A stretch of DNA of 64,000 nucleotides from Terriglobia bacterium (GTDB lineage: Bacteria; Acidobacteriota; Terriglobia; Terriglobales; Acidobacteriaceae): positions 29,348-93,347 of the forward strand of contig JAIQFH010000026.1 of NCBI GenBank assembly GCA_020073385.1, written 5' to 3'. Within the stretch, counting starts at the first letter, position 1. Every line of letters starts with the position of its first letter. The notes beneath the pieces are model-generated. The model was not told the DNA's origin and did not search any database. It worked only from the letters and a program-made list of their open reading frames with translations. The position numbers were made by a program, and so were the translations under genes. Shown here one piece after another: positions 20,313 to 29,109 of this stretch.

Positions 20313-20619
20313 CTTGGTACCGATCGAACTTCACGCTGATCAGAGGTTGTTCGTCACTAGTCTCGCCGGTTTGTGCCGTAGAACATGCGCCGGTAGCTTG
20401 GATCCTCGGCCGAAACTTCGGCACAACCACGCGGGAAGGCTTATAATTACTTTTAGGGGCGGATACGACCTTCTCCTCTTTCAGGTCTTCTGAACTAAGC
20501 CAGTCTATCTGAAGTTCCTACACACCTTAGGCCCTTAAGCGAGTGCTTCGAGCCCGACACGTGTGCGTCGGAAACGTTCGTCCCGGCGGACCCGGAACTC
20601 GCCAAGAAGGAGGGCATCC
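20313..20619. other. Intergenic region with a possible -10 element
   Basis: About 307 bases between the rpsT terminator and three small rightward genes. A perfect TATAAT lies at 20442-20447 with only a weak TTCGGC-like -35 about 19 bases before it, so a promoter for the small genes is possible but not firm. No coding sequence is supported. Confidence 0.4.
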
Positions 20620-20814
20620 ATGTACGCAACCGATATTACCTTCGGTCTGTTTATCGTGCTCTTCACCATCCTGCTGCTCCGGTGGATCCGCAGGCCGAGA
20701 CTGCAGCTCAGCGGGTTTCACTCACAAAGGATGTGTCCATCGTGCGGATTGATCACATCCCGACTCAAATCTCGTTGCCAGGAGTGTGGCAAGACCTTTA
20801 CAACGGCGGTGTAG
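20620..20814 (+). CDS. Small membrane protein with C-terminal zinc ribbon
   Basis: A 64-residue protein from ATG-20620, chosen because AAGGAGGG lies just upstream; the longer frame to 20563 is basic and unstructured. A single membrane helix (ITFGLFIVLFTILLLRWI, residues 5-22) is followed by a basic stretch and a four-Cys zinc ribbon, CPSCG then CQECG 13 residues later. A membrane-tethered zinc ribbon suggests a small adaptor or sensor; the function is unknown. Confidence 0.6.
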   Translation: MYATDITFGLFIVLFTILLLRWIRRPRLQLSGFHSQRMCPSCGLITSRLKSRCQECGKTFTTAV

Positions 20815-20849
20815 TCGGTTTCACAGAAATGATCCCTTAAAGGACATAA

Positions 20850-21059
20850 ATGAAAAATATCAAGTTCGTTGTGAAAGTGAACCGAGGGGGCGCACGAGGC
20901 CCCGCGTATGTGCAGCGCATCGATCGCAGTCCCCTCCAGATGACAACCAACCGAAAGCTGGCCTTGCTGATGGGCAGATTCACTGCCGAAGACGCTATCA
21001 AATCTCTCGAGACCTCCCGCTGCAGCCCGGAACTGGTGTCCGTACAGGTTAGCGCCTAG
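20850..21059 (+). CDS. Hypothetical 69-residue protein
   Basis: MKNIKFVVKVNRGGARGPAY begins a basic, soluble small protein with predicted strand-turn-helix content (later TNRKLALLMGRFTAEDAIKS). An AAAGGA site precedes the ATG at about 7 bases. No family is recognised. It lies between two other small Cys-containing genes in the same direction, with gaps of 35 and 25 bases, so the three may form one transcript. Confidence 0.55.
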   Translation: MKNIKFVVKVNRGGARGPAYVQRIDRSPLQMTTNRKLALLMGRFTAEDAIKSLETSRCSPELVSVQVSA

Positions 21060-21084
21060 CCTCTACGCTTAGGATGGTTAACAA

Positions 21085-21399
21085 ATGCTCGCCACGTGCG
21101 CGAATCTTTCGTGCTCGGCTTCGTTTCGTCATCTCGCCGACGGAAGACTGTTCCGCTTGGAAACAGAGGCACGTTTTGCGTCGCCGAAATCCAGGGAGAC
21201 CGAATATTTCTGGCTTTGTGAGGCCTGCTCGGCCGGGACGACACTGCGTCTGACCCTGGACGGACGAGTGGTGCCAACCGAGTTGTCAAGCCTGCTTTGC
21301 AACGGCCCCTACGTCGCGCTGAACGCCGTAGACCGGGAGCATGGGGCATTCCTGCGCAGTATCAGCTTCCTTCCCAGAAGCCATCCCAAGGGCACCTAA
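21085..21399 (+). CDS. Conserved small protein with paired Cys (putative zinc-binding)
   Basis: A 104-residue protein. CANLSCSASF near the N-terminus and WLCEACSAGTTLRL in the middle form a C-x4-C ... C-x2-C pattern suited to one zinc. The first half (HLADGRLFRLETEARF, EYFWLCEACS) resembles a small protein frequent in acidobacterial genomes, known to me only as hypothetical. The ATG at 21085 has no strong ribosome site. Function unknown; perhaps a regulator, as other short zinc-ribbon proteins are. Confidence 0.6.
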   Translation: MLATCANLSCSASFRHLADGRLFRLETEARFASPKSRETEYFWLCEACSAGTTLRLTLDGRVVPTELSSLLCNGPYVALNAVDREHGAFLRSISFLPRSHPKGT

Positions 21400-21603
21400 C
21401 CATCCTTCCCGAAACATCCCGTCATAGATTTTGGAAAATAGACTTCGGAGCACAGCCGAGGCAGTATCCGGTCTCCCTGCACCGTCTTCCTTCGGGGAAC
21501 TACACTCTTCCAGGGTGATGGACTCCACTCCACGGTCATTCAACGCATTCGAGGTACGATACAGACTCCGTGGGACTAGAATCGGGCGGGAGGTCAACAG
21601 GAC

Positions 21604-22977
21604 ATGGCACAGGACCGGGAGCAACCGAAGAACATCTCGCGGCGGAATTTCATGGTGCGCACTGCAATGGGTGGCGCGGGGCTGGTCATTGCGAATGAAA
21701 TTCTGAGCGAGAACCTTCAAGCCGTAACGCCAAAAACCGCGAATGCCACGATGATTGGAGTTCCGTTTGAAGCGCACGACCGCGTCCGGCTCGGCATCAT
21801 CGGGGTCGGTGGACGGGGAACAAGCTTATTGCGGGATTTGCTGGCGGTTGAGGGCGTGGAAGTAAAAGCCATCTGCGACTTGGTGCCCGAGAAGGTGGAA
21901 CACGCGCAGAAGGCGGTGACGGATGCCGGCCAGCCTAAGCCCGCCGGTTTCAGCAAGGGTGACCATGATTTCAAGAATCTGAATCAGCTCGACCTCGACA
22001 TCGTCTACATCGCGACTCCGTGGAACTGGCATGTGCCGATGGCGGTCGACACGATGAAGAATGGCAAGCATGCCGCGGTGGAGGTTCCGGCCGCTACCAC
22101 GTTGCAGGAATGCTGGGACCTGGTGAATACTTCCGAGGCTACGCGCAAGCACTGCGTGATTCTCGAGAACTGCTGCTACGGATCGTCAGAGATGATGGTG
22201 CTGCAGATGGTGCACGACGGATTCTTCGGTGAGATCACACATGGGGAGGCGGCGTACCTTCACGACCTGCGGCGCATCGTTACCGCCAATGAGGGAGAAG
22301 GCCTGTGGCGCCGGGTGCCACACATGCAGCGCAACGGCAACTTATATCCGACCCACGGACTGGGTCCTGTAGCACATTACATGGATATCCATCGCGGTGA
22401 CCGCTTCGACTACATGGTCTCGGTGAGCTCGACCGAGGCGTCATTGAGTGCGTTCGTGAAGGCAAACTTCCCCGACGGAGATCCCAAGCGCGCCGAGAAG
22501 TACATCTGCGGCGATATGAACACCAGCATCATCAGGACGCTGAAAGGGCGGACAATTCTTCTGCAGCATGACGTTGTGAATCCACGGCCTTACAGCCGCC
22601 TCAACATGATTCAGGGTACGAAGGGCCTGTTCGCTGACTATCCGCCGCGTGTTTTTGTGGATGGGCAAAAGGACGAGGATTGGCAGAAGATTGACGAGTT
22701 CAAGGAGAAATACGAGCATCCGCTCTGGAGGAGCAACGGAGAGATGGCGCGCAAGACAGGCGGCCACGGCGGCATGGACTACATCATGAATTTCCGGCTG
22801 ATGGACTGCCTGAAGCGGGGTTTGCCGCCTGACAATGATGTCTACGATGCGGCGGCATGGAGCGCGCCGACTCCATTGAGCGAGACATCGGTTGCGCAAA
22901 ACGGAGCGTCGCAGAAATTCCCGGATTTCACGCGTGACAAGTGGAACGCCAGATCAGGCTCGGGGTTTACCGGTTAA
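21604..22977 (+). CDS. Gfo/Idh/MocA-fold enzyme, GH109 type (alpha-N-acetylgalactosaminidase family)
   Basis: A 457-residue protein with a Tat-like signal (SRRNFMVRTAMGGAGLVIA), an N-terminal Rossmann NAD-binding domain (RLGIIGVGGRGTSLLRDLLA, residues 60-180) and the GH109 C-terminal half: CCYGSSEMMVLQMVHDGFFG, NLYPTHGLGPVAHYMDIHRG, GGHGGMDYIMNFRLMDCLK and DVYDAAAWSAPTPLSE. Family members use bound NAD+ to hydrolyse alpha-GalNAc by an oxidation-elimination mechanism. The twin Arg suggests folded export to the periplasm. The next gene, a DUF5009 acyltransferase, starts 68 bases downstream. Confidence 0.82.
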   Translation: MAQDREQPKNISRRNFMVRTAMGGAGLVIANEILSENLQAVTPKTANATMIGVPFEAHDRVRLGIIGVGGRGTSLLRDLLAVEGVEVKAICDLVPEKVEHAQKAVTDAGQPKPAGFSKGDHDFKNLNQLDLDIVYIATPWNWHVPMAVDTMKNGKHAAVEVPAATTLQECWDLVNTSEATRKHCVILENCCYGSSEMMVLQMVHDGFFGEITHGEAAYLHDLRRIVTANEGEGLWRRVPHMQRNGNLYPTHGLGPVAHYMDIHRGDRFDYMVSVSSTEASLSAFVKANFPDGDPKRAEKYICGDMNTSIIRTLKGRTILLQHDVVNPRPYSRLNMIQGTKGLFADYPPRVFVDGQKDEDWQKIDEFKEKYEHPLWRSNGEMARKTGGHGGMDYIMNFRLMDCLKRGLPPDNDVYDAAAWSAPTPLSETSVAQNGASQKFPDFTRDKWNARSGSGFTG

Positions 22978-23045
22978 GTCAAAATCCCCAGTTCTCGCAA
23001 CCTTCGGGAGAACTGGGACACCCTGATTGCGGGAGGAGTGTCTTC

Positions 23046-24281
23046 ATGAGTGCGCAGGTCGAAAGTCCTCAGGAAGCAGTGGCGATGCAAGAGCCTGTCG
23101 CGAAAGCGGAGGGCACCAGCCGCTTGCTTTCGTTGGATGCTTTCCGCGGCGCAATCATGTTGCTGATGCTCAATGAGGCCACTCGTCTGCCTCTGGTGGC
23201 GCGATCATTTCCGCATAGCGCCATCTGGGCCGCAATCGCGTTCAACACCGAGCATGTGGACTGGCAGGGATGCTCCCTGCATGACCTGATCCAACCGGGG
23301 TTTTCCTTTCTGGTGGGCGCCGCCCTGCCGTTCTCGATCGCCAGCCGGCGATCGAAAGGACAGACCTTCTGGCAGTTGCTGGGTCACGCTGTTTGGCGAG
23401 CATTTTTGCTGATTGCTCTGGGTATCTTTTTGCGATCCATTCACCATTCGCAAACCTATTTCACGTTTGAAGACACGCTGACCCAAATCGGACTAGGCTA
23501 CGTATTCCTGTTCTTGTTGGGATTCACGCGGGTTCGTACGCAGGTCATCGTGATGCTGCTGATCCTGATTTGTTTTTGGGGAGCGTTCGCGCTCTATCCG
23601 GCGCCTGGTCCAAACTTCGACTACGCGCGCGTCGGAGTTCCGCCAAACTGGGAGCACAATTACACCGGCTTTTTATCGCACTTCAACAAGAATTCGAATC
23701 TGTCCTGGGCGTTCGACGTTTGGTTTTTGAATCATTTCCCGCGCGAAGAGCCGTTTGTCTTCAATGAGGGAGGTTGGTCCACGCTGAGTTTTATTCCCAC
23801 CTTGGCGACGATGATTCTTGGGCTCCTCACGGGAGAATGGCTCAAGAGTAAGAAATCGAAAGAAGAGAAGCTGCGCGGGCTGGTGATCGGGGGAATCGGT
23901 TTAGTGCTGCTTGGACTGATCTGTCAGTGGGCCGGAATTTGTCCAATCGTAAAACGGGTCTGGACCTCGTCGTACACGCTGTATAGCGGAGGCCTGGTGG
24001 TGCTGATGCTCGCTGGTTTTTACGCACTGATCGAATGGAAAGGTTGGCGGCGCTGGGCGTTCCCGCTGATCGTGGTGGGCATGAATTCCATTGCCATCTA
24101 CGTGATGAGTTGGACCATGCAGGACTTCCTCCGAGGAGCTTTGGAGATCCATCTGGGTAAGGCCATCTCCGCGCTGGTCTCGCCAACTTTTCTGCCCGTA
24201 GCATATGGTTTGGGAGTAATGCTGATCTTCTGGATCCTTCTGTTTTGGATGTACCGTAGAAAGATTTTCCTGAGAATTTAA
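23046..24281 (+). CDS. DUF5009 / heparan-alpha-glucosaminide acetyltransferase-like membrane protein
   Basis: From ATG-23046 (GGGAGGAG upstream) the protein has 411 residues and about ten membrane helices. SLDAFRGAIMLLMLNEATRL near the N-terminus, FNTEHVDWQGCSLHDLIQPG and FSFLVGAALPFSIASRR are the signatures of this family, which includes HGSNAT-type transmembrane acetyltransferases. It may move acetyl groups onto an amino sugar across the membrane. It follows the GH109 gene, hinting at a shared N-acetyl-hexosamine substrate; that link is inference. Confidence 0.75.
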   Translation: MSAQVESPQEAVAMQEPVAKAEGTSRLLSLDAFRGAIMLLMLNEATRLPLVARSFPHSAIWAAIAFNTEHVDWQGCSLHDLIQPGFSFLVGAALPFSIASRRSKGQTFWQLLGHAVWRAFLLIALGIFLRSIHHSQTYFTFEDTLTQIGLGYVFLFLLGFTRVRTQVIVMLLILICFWGAFALYPAPGPNFDYARVGVPPNWEHNYTGFLSHFNKNSNLSWAFDVWFLNHFPREEPFVFNEGGWSTLSFIPTLATMILGLLTGEWLKSKKSKEEKLRGLVIGGIGLVLLGLICQWAGICPIVKRVWTSSYTLYSGGLVVLMLAGFYALIEWKGWRRWAFPLIVVGMNSIAIYVMSWTMQDFLRGALEIHLGKAISALVSPTFLPVAYGLGVMLIFWILLFWMYRRKIFLRI

Positions 24282-24362
24282 TGTTTTGAGCAAATTCAGT
24301 TCTTTCGGAAGCATCCAAAGGAGCTTTGATAACATTTCGCGGAGCTGTTTTGGGAGGAACGC

Positions 24363-25667
24363 TTGGCTAAGACTCGGATCCCTGAACAAGAATCTGCTGT
24401 GCCAGAAAGCTCACGCCTGCGAGTGTTGGGCATTGTGCTCGCGGGAGGAAAAGGAACCCGGCTGTACCCTCTGACCCGTGAACGCGCCAAGCCTGCAGTG
24501 CCGTTTGGCGGGAAATACCGGATTATTGATTTCGTTCTCAGTAATTTCGTCAACTCCGGAATCTTTTCGATTTATGTGCTGACGCAGTTCCGCAGTCAGT
24601 CGTTGCTGCAGCACTTGAGCGAAGGATGGCAGTTTGGCGGAATGCTGAAAAGCAATTTCATCACCAACGTGCCGGCGCAAATGCGTTCGGAGACGGAATC
24701 GTGGTACCAGGGAACCGCCGACGCCATTTTTCAGAACATCAACCTGGTCGAGCAGTCGGACCCCCATCTGGTGGCGATCTTTGGCGGCGACCACATCTAT
24801 CGCATGAATATTGCCAGCATGATCGACTTCCACATGGCCAAGCAGGCGGAGGTCAGTGTCGCTGCGATCCCAGCTCCAAAGCACCATGCAGTCGAGTTCG
24901 GGGTAATCGAGGCCCATGCCGACGGACGCATCATGGGCTTCCACGAGAAGAATCCCCATGCGCCGACCATGCCCGGTGATCCGTCCCGGGTCTACGCGTC
25001 CATGGGGAACTACCTCTTTTCGACGCGTACTCTCCTGGATCTGCTGATCGAAGACGCAAAGGATACGAAGAGTCATCACGATTTCGGTCGTGACATTCTT
25101 CCTAAGCTCGCCGGGAATTCGCCCATCTACGCTTACAACTTCGAGACGAACCGCATCCCTGGCGAGGCGGGAGATTCGGTTCCCTACTGGCGCGACGTCG
25201 GCACCATCGACGCCTATTACGAAGCCAACATGGACTTGAATCACGTCAAGCCCGAACTCAACCTCTACAACCGCGAGTGGCCGGTGCGCAGTACGAGCTA
25301 TCCCGATCCGCCGGCGAAGTTCGTATTCGATGAAGATGGCCGTCGCGGTGAGGCGCTCGACAGCATTGTGTCGGGAGGCTGCATTCTTTCCGGTGGCCTG
25401 GTTCGGAAGTCCGTTCTCAGCCGCGGAGTGCGCGTGCACACCGGCGCAGTGGTCGAGGGCTGCGTCATCATGGACAATTGCGACATCGGCCGGCACGCGA
25501 AGCTGCGCCGGGCGATTCTTGATAAGAACGTTCGCATTCCGGCGAACACCGAGATCGGGTTCGATCTCGAAGCCGATCGCGCGCGCGGATGGCATGTGAC
25601 CGACTCCGGAATCGTCGTCATTGGAAGAGAGCACAGTCCGGTACCGATGGCGTCCATGTTCGCCTGA
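24363..25667 (+). CDS. glgC: Glucose-1-phosphate adenylyltransferase
   Basis: A 434-residue enzyme starting at TTG-24363 with GGGAGGA just upstream. The N-terminal nucleotidyltransferase domain has [20 protein letters not shown] and [19 protein letters not shown]; the catalytic Asp lies in [11 protein letters not shown]; the sugar site EKNPHAP (usual EKP) and the C-terminal left-handed beta-helix from about residue 320 are present. It makes ADP-glucose for glycogen synthesis. No other glycogen genes are in the window. The neighbouring genes lack an obvious link. Confidence 0.95.
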   Translation: MAKTRIPEQESAVPESSRLRVLGIVLAGGKGTRLYPLTRERAKPAVPFGGKYRIIDFVLSNFVNSGIFSIYVLTQFRSQSLLQHLSEGWQFGGMLKSNFITNVPAQMRSETESWYQGTADAIFQNINLVEQSDPHLVAIFGGDHIYRMNIASMIDFHMAKQAEVSVAAIPAPKHHAVEFGVIEAHADGRIMGFHEKNPHAPTMPGDPSRVYASMGNYLFSTRTLLDLLIEDAKDTKSHHDFGRDILPKLAGNSPIYAYNFETNRIPGEAGDSVPYWRDVGTIDAYYEANMDLNHVKPELNLYNREWPVRSTSYPDPPAKFVFDEDGRRGEALDSIVSGGCILSGGLVRKSVLSRGVRVHTGAVVEGCVIMDNCDIGRHAKLRRAILDKNVRIPANTEIGFDLEADRARGWHVTDSGIVVIGREHSPVPMASMFA

Positions 25668-25872
25668 GCATCATCCTCTCTCCGATTGAACGGCAATGTT
25701 GCGCGGCAACGAAGGGCATCCTGCCGCGAACGCTGCGATAGAGCTGCTGGCCGCGGCGCGGATTCGCCGTCGTAGTGCGGCAGGAATGCAGAAAATGCTG
25801 GGACCCGAAGTCGGCCGAACAAAATTGTCGACGGCCTCGGCAAGGCTGGCACGGAGATATCGTCAGAATAGT

Positions 25873-26625
25873 CTAAAGACGAATCCCAAATTGTTCACTG
25901 AGAGTCGAACTCCACTCTTCTTCTGACGCAAGGCTTCGCTCTTCCCGCTCACCCTTGCTCGTCGTGATCAGTTTCATCTCCGACAATGTGATCCGGCCGT
26001 CGGGGGTAGCGCGCGAACAAATGCGTTTCTGCGTGAACGACGATTCGGGCGAAGTTTGATGGTAGCGGCACATCCCGGTGAACTCCTCGAGACGGCGCGG
26101 GCGGGAAGAAAACGAGAACTGCGGCTTCCAACTGCCATCCGGCAGACCCTTTTCCATTTGCAGACGCTCGCCTTGTTGCAGAAGCCGGTACAAACCCGTC
26201 GGATCCAGTTGCTCTCTCCCCGCCTCTAGGCGAAGCGGTTCCAGAAACGACTCGCCGAATCCAACGTCAGCCAGCCAGGGATCTTCGAGATCAACCCGCA
26301 GCGTCAGATGATCGAACTCCGGTCCCTCGTCGCCGTTCGCTCGTGCCACGCGAGCCGAGAGCAGTGTGACCTGGAACCCGAGAGCGCGCAACAATGTGGC
26401 GAAGGCGCCGTTCAACTCGTAACAGAATCCGCCTCGGCGAAGAACGACAATTTTGTTCAAGATTGCTTCTTCATTGATCGTGATCTTGCGCCCGAGTGAG
26501 ATGTCGAGATTCTCAAAAGGGACTGCCCACAGATGTGCACGGTGGAGCGCGCAGAGAGTGTCAGCAGTCGGATCAGTCGGGCCTGAGTATCCGATCCGGG
26601 CGAGATATGAGGAAGTGTCAACCAT
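25873..26625 (-). CDS. nat: Arylamine N-acetyltransferase
   Basis: A 250-residue NAT. The catalytic triad is visible: Cys in RRGGFCYELNGAFATLLRAL, His in FDHLTLRV, and Asp in WLADVGFGESF. The N-terminal YLARIGYSGPTDPTADTLCA and AVPFENLDI are also family marks. It transfers acetyl from acetyl-CoA to aromatic amines or hydrazines. It converges on glgC across a 205-base gap with no gene or clear terminator. Seven bases separate its ATG from the end of the upstream SRA-HNH gene. Confidence 0.92.
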   Translation of the reverse strand: MVDTSSYLARIGYSGPTDPTADTLCALHRAHLWAVPFENLDISLGRKITINEEAILNKIVVLRRGGFCYELNGAFATLLRALGFQVTLLSARVARANGDEGPEFDHLTLRVDLEDPWLADVGFGESFLEPLRLEAGREQLDPTGLYRLLQQGERLQMEKGLPDGSWKPQFSFSSRPRRLEEFTGMCRYHQTSPESSFTQKRICSRATPDGRITLSEMKLITTSKGEREERSLASEEEWSSTLSEQFGIRL

Positions 26626-26632
26626 GAGACAC

Positions 26633-27328
26633 TCACTCTATCTTGTCGTGCTTCGCCAAATTATGCCTAGAGCACAATATCTGAATGTTCTTTGCATCCT
26701 TCGAAGACCCGCCTTGCGAATATGGGATGATGTGATCGAAATGAAGATTCTCTTTGCTGCCACACTTAACACAGCAGCCTTTATCTCGCTTCCAAACTTC
26801 CAACTTAACTGCGGACGGAATAACTCGATCGTGGTCGATCTGCTCACCTGAACCGTGCACGTTCAGGATAGCTTTATCAACGATCTCAAGTTTGAACTTG
26901 AACACTTGTCGCCGGTCCGAGGTCTCTTGCCAAGCGTCCACCAATCGGAACAGTCCGTTGTACGTCCAGATACCGTCGCGAATCTTTTCGAAGACACGTA
27001 CCAGTTCGGCGTCCGCCCTCCCCAATTTGTAAAGCCTAACCGCATCTAGAAACAATCCGTTCTGTGTGAGTCTCCCGCTCGGGAGGAATTCAGGTTGGTC
27101 AACCTCTTTGGGTTCGGGCCCGCCCTGCGCCCGGGCGATGTCGTGGCCTTCGTAGATGATCACCCGTCCGGCCTCTTCGAACCTGTCTGCGTAAGGGGCG
27201 CCGCGTCTGAGGCTCATCAGGATTAAGCTATCGTTTCCCTTGAGGCGGAAGTTCATCCCGCGCTGCAAGTTCACGCCGAAATTAGCGCACATCTCCAGAT
27301 AGGAAAGGACGTCACCCTGACTTAGCAT
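26633..27328 (-). CDS. SRA-like domain fused to HNH nuclease (candidate modification-dependent endonuclease)
   Basis: A 231-residue protein in two parts. Residues about 25-150 look like an SRA/YDG-type fold: GRVIIYEGHD, then DQPEFLPSGRLTQNGLFLDA, then VRVFEKIRDGIWTYNGLFRL and VDAWQE follow the order of SRA family motifs. Residues about 170-231 are an HNH nuclease: VWKRDKGCCVKCGSKENLHF, DHIIPYSQGGSS, NIQILCSRHNLAK, with two Cys pairs for zinc and the catalytic His in FDHII. Fusions of this kind in Actinobacteria and elsewhere cut DNA with modified bases (type IV restriction). Its base composition looks less GC-rich than the neighbours by eye, suggesting transfer. No methylase is adjacent, as expected for a type IV enzyme. 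Confidence 0.7.
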   Translation of the reverse strand: MLSQGDVLSYLEMCANFGVNLQRGMNFRLKGNDSLILMSLRRGAPYADRFEEAGRVIIYEGHDIARAQGGPEPKEVDQPEFLPSGRLTQNGLFLDAVRLYKLGRADAELVRVFEKIRDGIWTYNGLFRLVDAWQETSDRRQVFKFKLEIVDKAILNVHGSGEQIDHDRVIPSAVKLEVWKRDKGCCVKCGSKENLHFDHIIPYSQGGSSKDAKNIQILCSRHNLAKHDKIE

Positions 27329-27434
27329 TGTGTGTCCATCAAAGTACGTTTTGCGCAGGAGTATATCGCAAGGTCATGAGCTTTGATTGGCCACCAACTT
27401 CTAACTGGCAGAGTGCTTGAATCCTGCCACTGGA

Positions 27435-27941
27435 TCAATTGGACGGGCCCCAGTCAGATTCAATTTTAGGCGGATGCAGTAACGTCTGCAGCACAACGCA
27501 ATACTGCTCCGTCTTCTCCTGTAGTGCACGGAGCTGATCTTGAGTGGCCTCAGGGGCATCCACATCGACTTGGACGCGAATAGCTTGGAAGCCCACAGGC
27601 ACCTCCTTGGAGAGACCTAATGTTCCTTGCAGATCCATATCACCGTTCACTGTGACTTCGATGTGGCGCGTTGGCACGCCCATGGCCTTTGCCACCAATT
27701 GACATGTGAGTTGAGCACAGGCCGCCAGCGCACCGATGAGAAGATCGCCGGAGCAAGCGGCTGTGCCCGTTCCACCGACTCCCTTGTGCGCCTCCGCCTG
27801 GTAGATCGCTCGACCGATATCGACCGAGCACGACAACGGCGTCGCCGTCTCGCTTCCCTTCGCGGTTAAAGTGATTCGGGAGCTTGCAGGTTCACGGCGA
27901 TACTGCTCCTTCAACGGCTTCTGTAGTGATCTGATATCCAC
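27435..27941 (-). CDS. OsmC family protein with both redox cysteines
   Basis: A 168-residue OsmC-fold protein starting at GTG-27941, chosen for the GGGAGGA four bases upstream; the frame also opens at TTG-27959. LLIGALAACAQLTCQLVAKA carries the first Cys (with an additional Cys four residues later) and KTEQYCVVLQTLL the second, so a peroxidase-type dithiol is possible. OsmC proteins reduce organic hydroperoxides. It lies just downstream of, and in the same direction as, the GlxA-type regulator (49-base gap). Confidence 0.85.
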   Translation of the reverse strand: MDIRSLQKPLKEQYRREPASSRITLTAKGSETATPLSCSVDIGRAIYQAEAHKGVGGTGTAACSGDLLIGALAACAQLTCQLVAKAMGVPTRHIEVTVNGDMDLQGTLGLSKEVPVGFQAIRVQVDVDAPEATQDQLRALQEKTEQYCVVLQTLLHPPKIESDWGPSN

Positions 27942-27990
27942 GATTCCTCCCACCTTCAATTCAATCAGTTTGATCCCCGATGGAATACTT

Positions 27991-28965
27991 CTAGACTCCG
28001 AACCTCTCCCGATACACGCTGGGCGAAACGCCGGTGTGCCGCTGAAACAGTGAGCGGAAGAAAGCCACGTCCTGGTAGCCTACGGCGTCGCTGATCTCCT
28101 GCATGGTGCGATGGTTGCTCTCCAGCAAGCGTTTGGCGGCTGCAATACGCAACTTCTGCAGATAGGCCAAGGGGCTGTCGCCAGTCGCCTGTTTGAAGCG
28201 GCGGACAAAGTTGCGCAGGCTCATCCCGGCGCGATGGGCCGGAGCTTCAAGCGGAAAAGGGCGATGAAAATTCTGATGCAGCCAATCCTGCGCGGTCGAA
28301 ATGGCTTCATCGTTGTGCTCGGTTTTCAGCGGGACTACGGCGAACCCGGCCTGCCAGGCTCGGGGCATCTCGATGAGCAATGCTTTGGCGTTCTCCATCG
28401 CGATATCGTGCCCGCAGAATTTTTCTACCAGGTAGAGAGTTAGATCGAGCGCAGCGTGCACGCCTCCGCCGCAATATAGATCCCGGTCCTCGGTCACCAT
28501 CAACTCTGGCATCCACTTCACCTTCGGATACTTCTCTCGAAATCGCTCGGCCAGCGCCCAATGCGTGGTGGCGCGCTTGCCATCCAGCATGCCAGTGGCT
28601 GCAACTAGGCCAACGCCCGAACACACGCTGGCGATGGCCGCGCCGCGCTTGTGCCATCGCTTCAGCCACGGCACGACTGGCGCGTTGCGCTCGACCACAT
28701 CGTCAAGGCTGAGACCAGTGGTTGGAATAAAGATGAGATCGGTTCGCCGGATGTCGTGGATCGCACTCATTGGCTGTATGTGGATCGGACCGTCACACAG
28801 AACCGGCCGCCCGTTCGCCGAAGCTGTTCTTACTTGAAAGCGCGGTTTCTCCGCCTTTCCCGTGAGTTTGTTCCAGAGTGAACCGGCATGGCGAAAGACC
28901 TCCATCGGTCCAACCGCAGTGGAGGAAAAAGTTTGATCGAGAAGCAAAACCGTGACGTCAATCAT
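27991..28965 (-). CDS. GlxA-type transcriptional regulator (DJ-1/PfpI domain + AraC HTH)
   Basis: A 324-residue regulator. The N-terminal DJ-1/PfpI-like domain (VTVLLLDQTFSSTAVGPMEV; nucleophile-elbow-like ASVCSGVGLVAATGMLDGKR) spans about residues 1-190. Two AraC-type HTH motifs follow: SLRNFVRRFKQATGDSPLAY and MQEISDAVGYQDVAFFRSLF with the closing RHTGVSPSVYR. Such proteins sense a small molecule and activate adjacent genes. It is divergent from an OsmC gene and upstream of another; a tandem palindrome lies in the shared promoter region. Confidence 0.9.
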   Translation of the reverse strand: MIDVTVLLLDQTFSSTAVGPMEVFRHAGSLWNKLTGKAEKPRFQVRTASANGRPVLCDGPIHIQPMSAIHDIRRTDLIFIPTTGLSLDDVVERNAPVVPWLKRWHKRGAAIASVCSGVGLVAATGMLDGKRATTHWALAERFREKYPKVKWMPELMVTEDRDLYCGGGVHAALDLTLYLVEKFCGHDIAMENAKALLIEMPRAWQAGFAVVPLKTEHNDEAISTAQDWLHQNFHRPFPLEAPAHRAGMSLRNFVRRFKQATGDSPLAYLQKLRIAAAKRLLESNHRTMQEISDAVGYQDVAFFRSLFQRHTGVSPSVYRERFGV

Positions 28966-28983
28966 GACCCCTCACAAATATCG

Positions 28984-29021
28984 ATGGCGTATTCGCCTAT
29001 CTACAATGGCATATCTGCCAT
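28984..29021. promoter_or_regulatory. Two palindromic boxes 22 bp apart, candidate operator
   Basis: ATGGCGTATTCGCCTAT (28984-29000) and ATGGCATATCTGCCAT (29006-29021) are near-copies with consensus ATGGCRTATYYGCC. Each is an inverted repeat (GGCG/CGCC and ATGGCA/TGCCAT around four bases). Their starts are 22 bp apart, about two helical turns, so bound proteins would face the same side. They lie 18-56 bases upstream of the regulator start and about 90-125 upstream of the divergent OsmC gene, fitting an AraC-family operator. Confidence 0.65.
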
Positions 29022-29109
29022 CTTGTTGCAAGGCGCTTTTGTAAGTACTTTTTAGTTGTCGAGCATGGATAGTTCGAGAAATCAGACTAGGAATGAGGAA
29101 CAGAGGAAT

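Noticed and set aside
25696..25926. 76-codon plus-strand frame between glgC and nat
   Set aside because: No ribosome site, runs into nat antisense, low-complexity Ala/Arg composition.
26633..27328. Homing endonuclease or intein reading of the HNH gene
   Set aside because: It is a free-standing gene with an SRA-like N-terminal part, and it interrupts no neighbouring gene.
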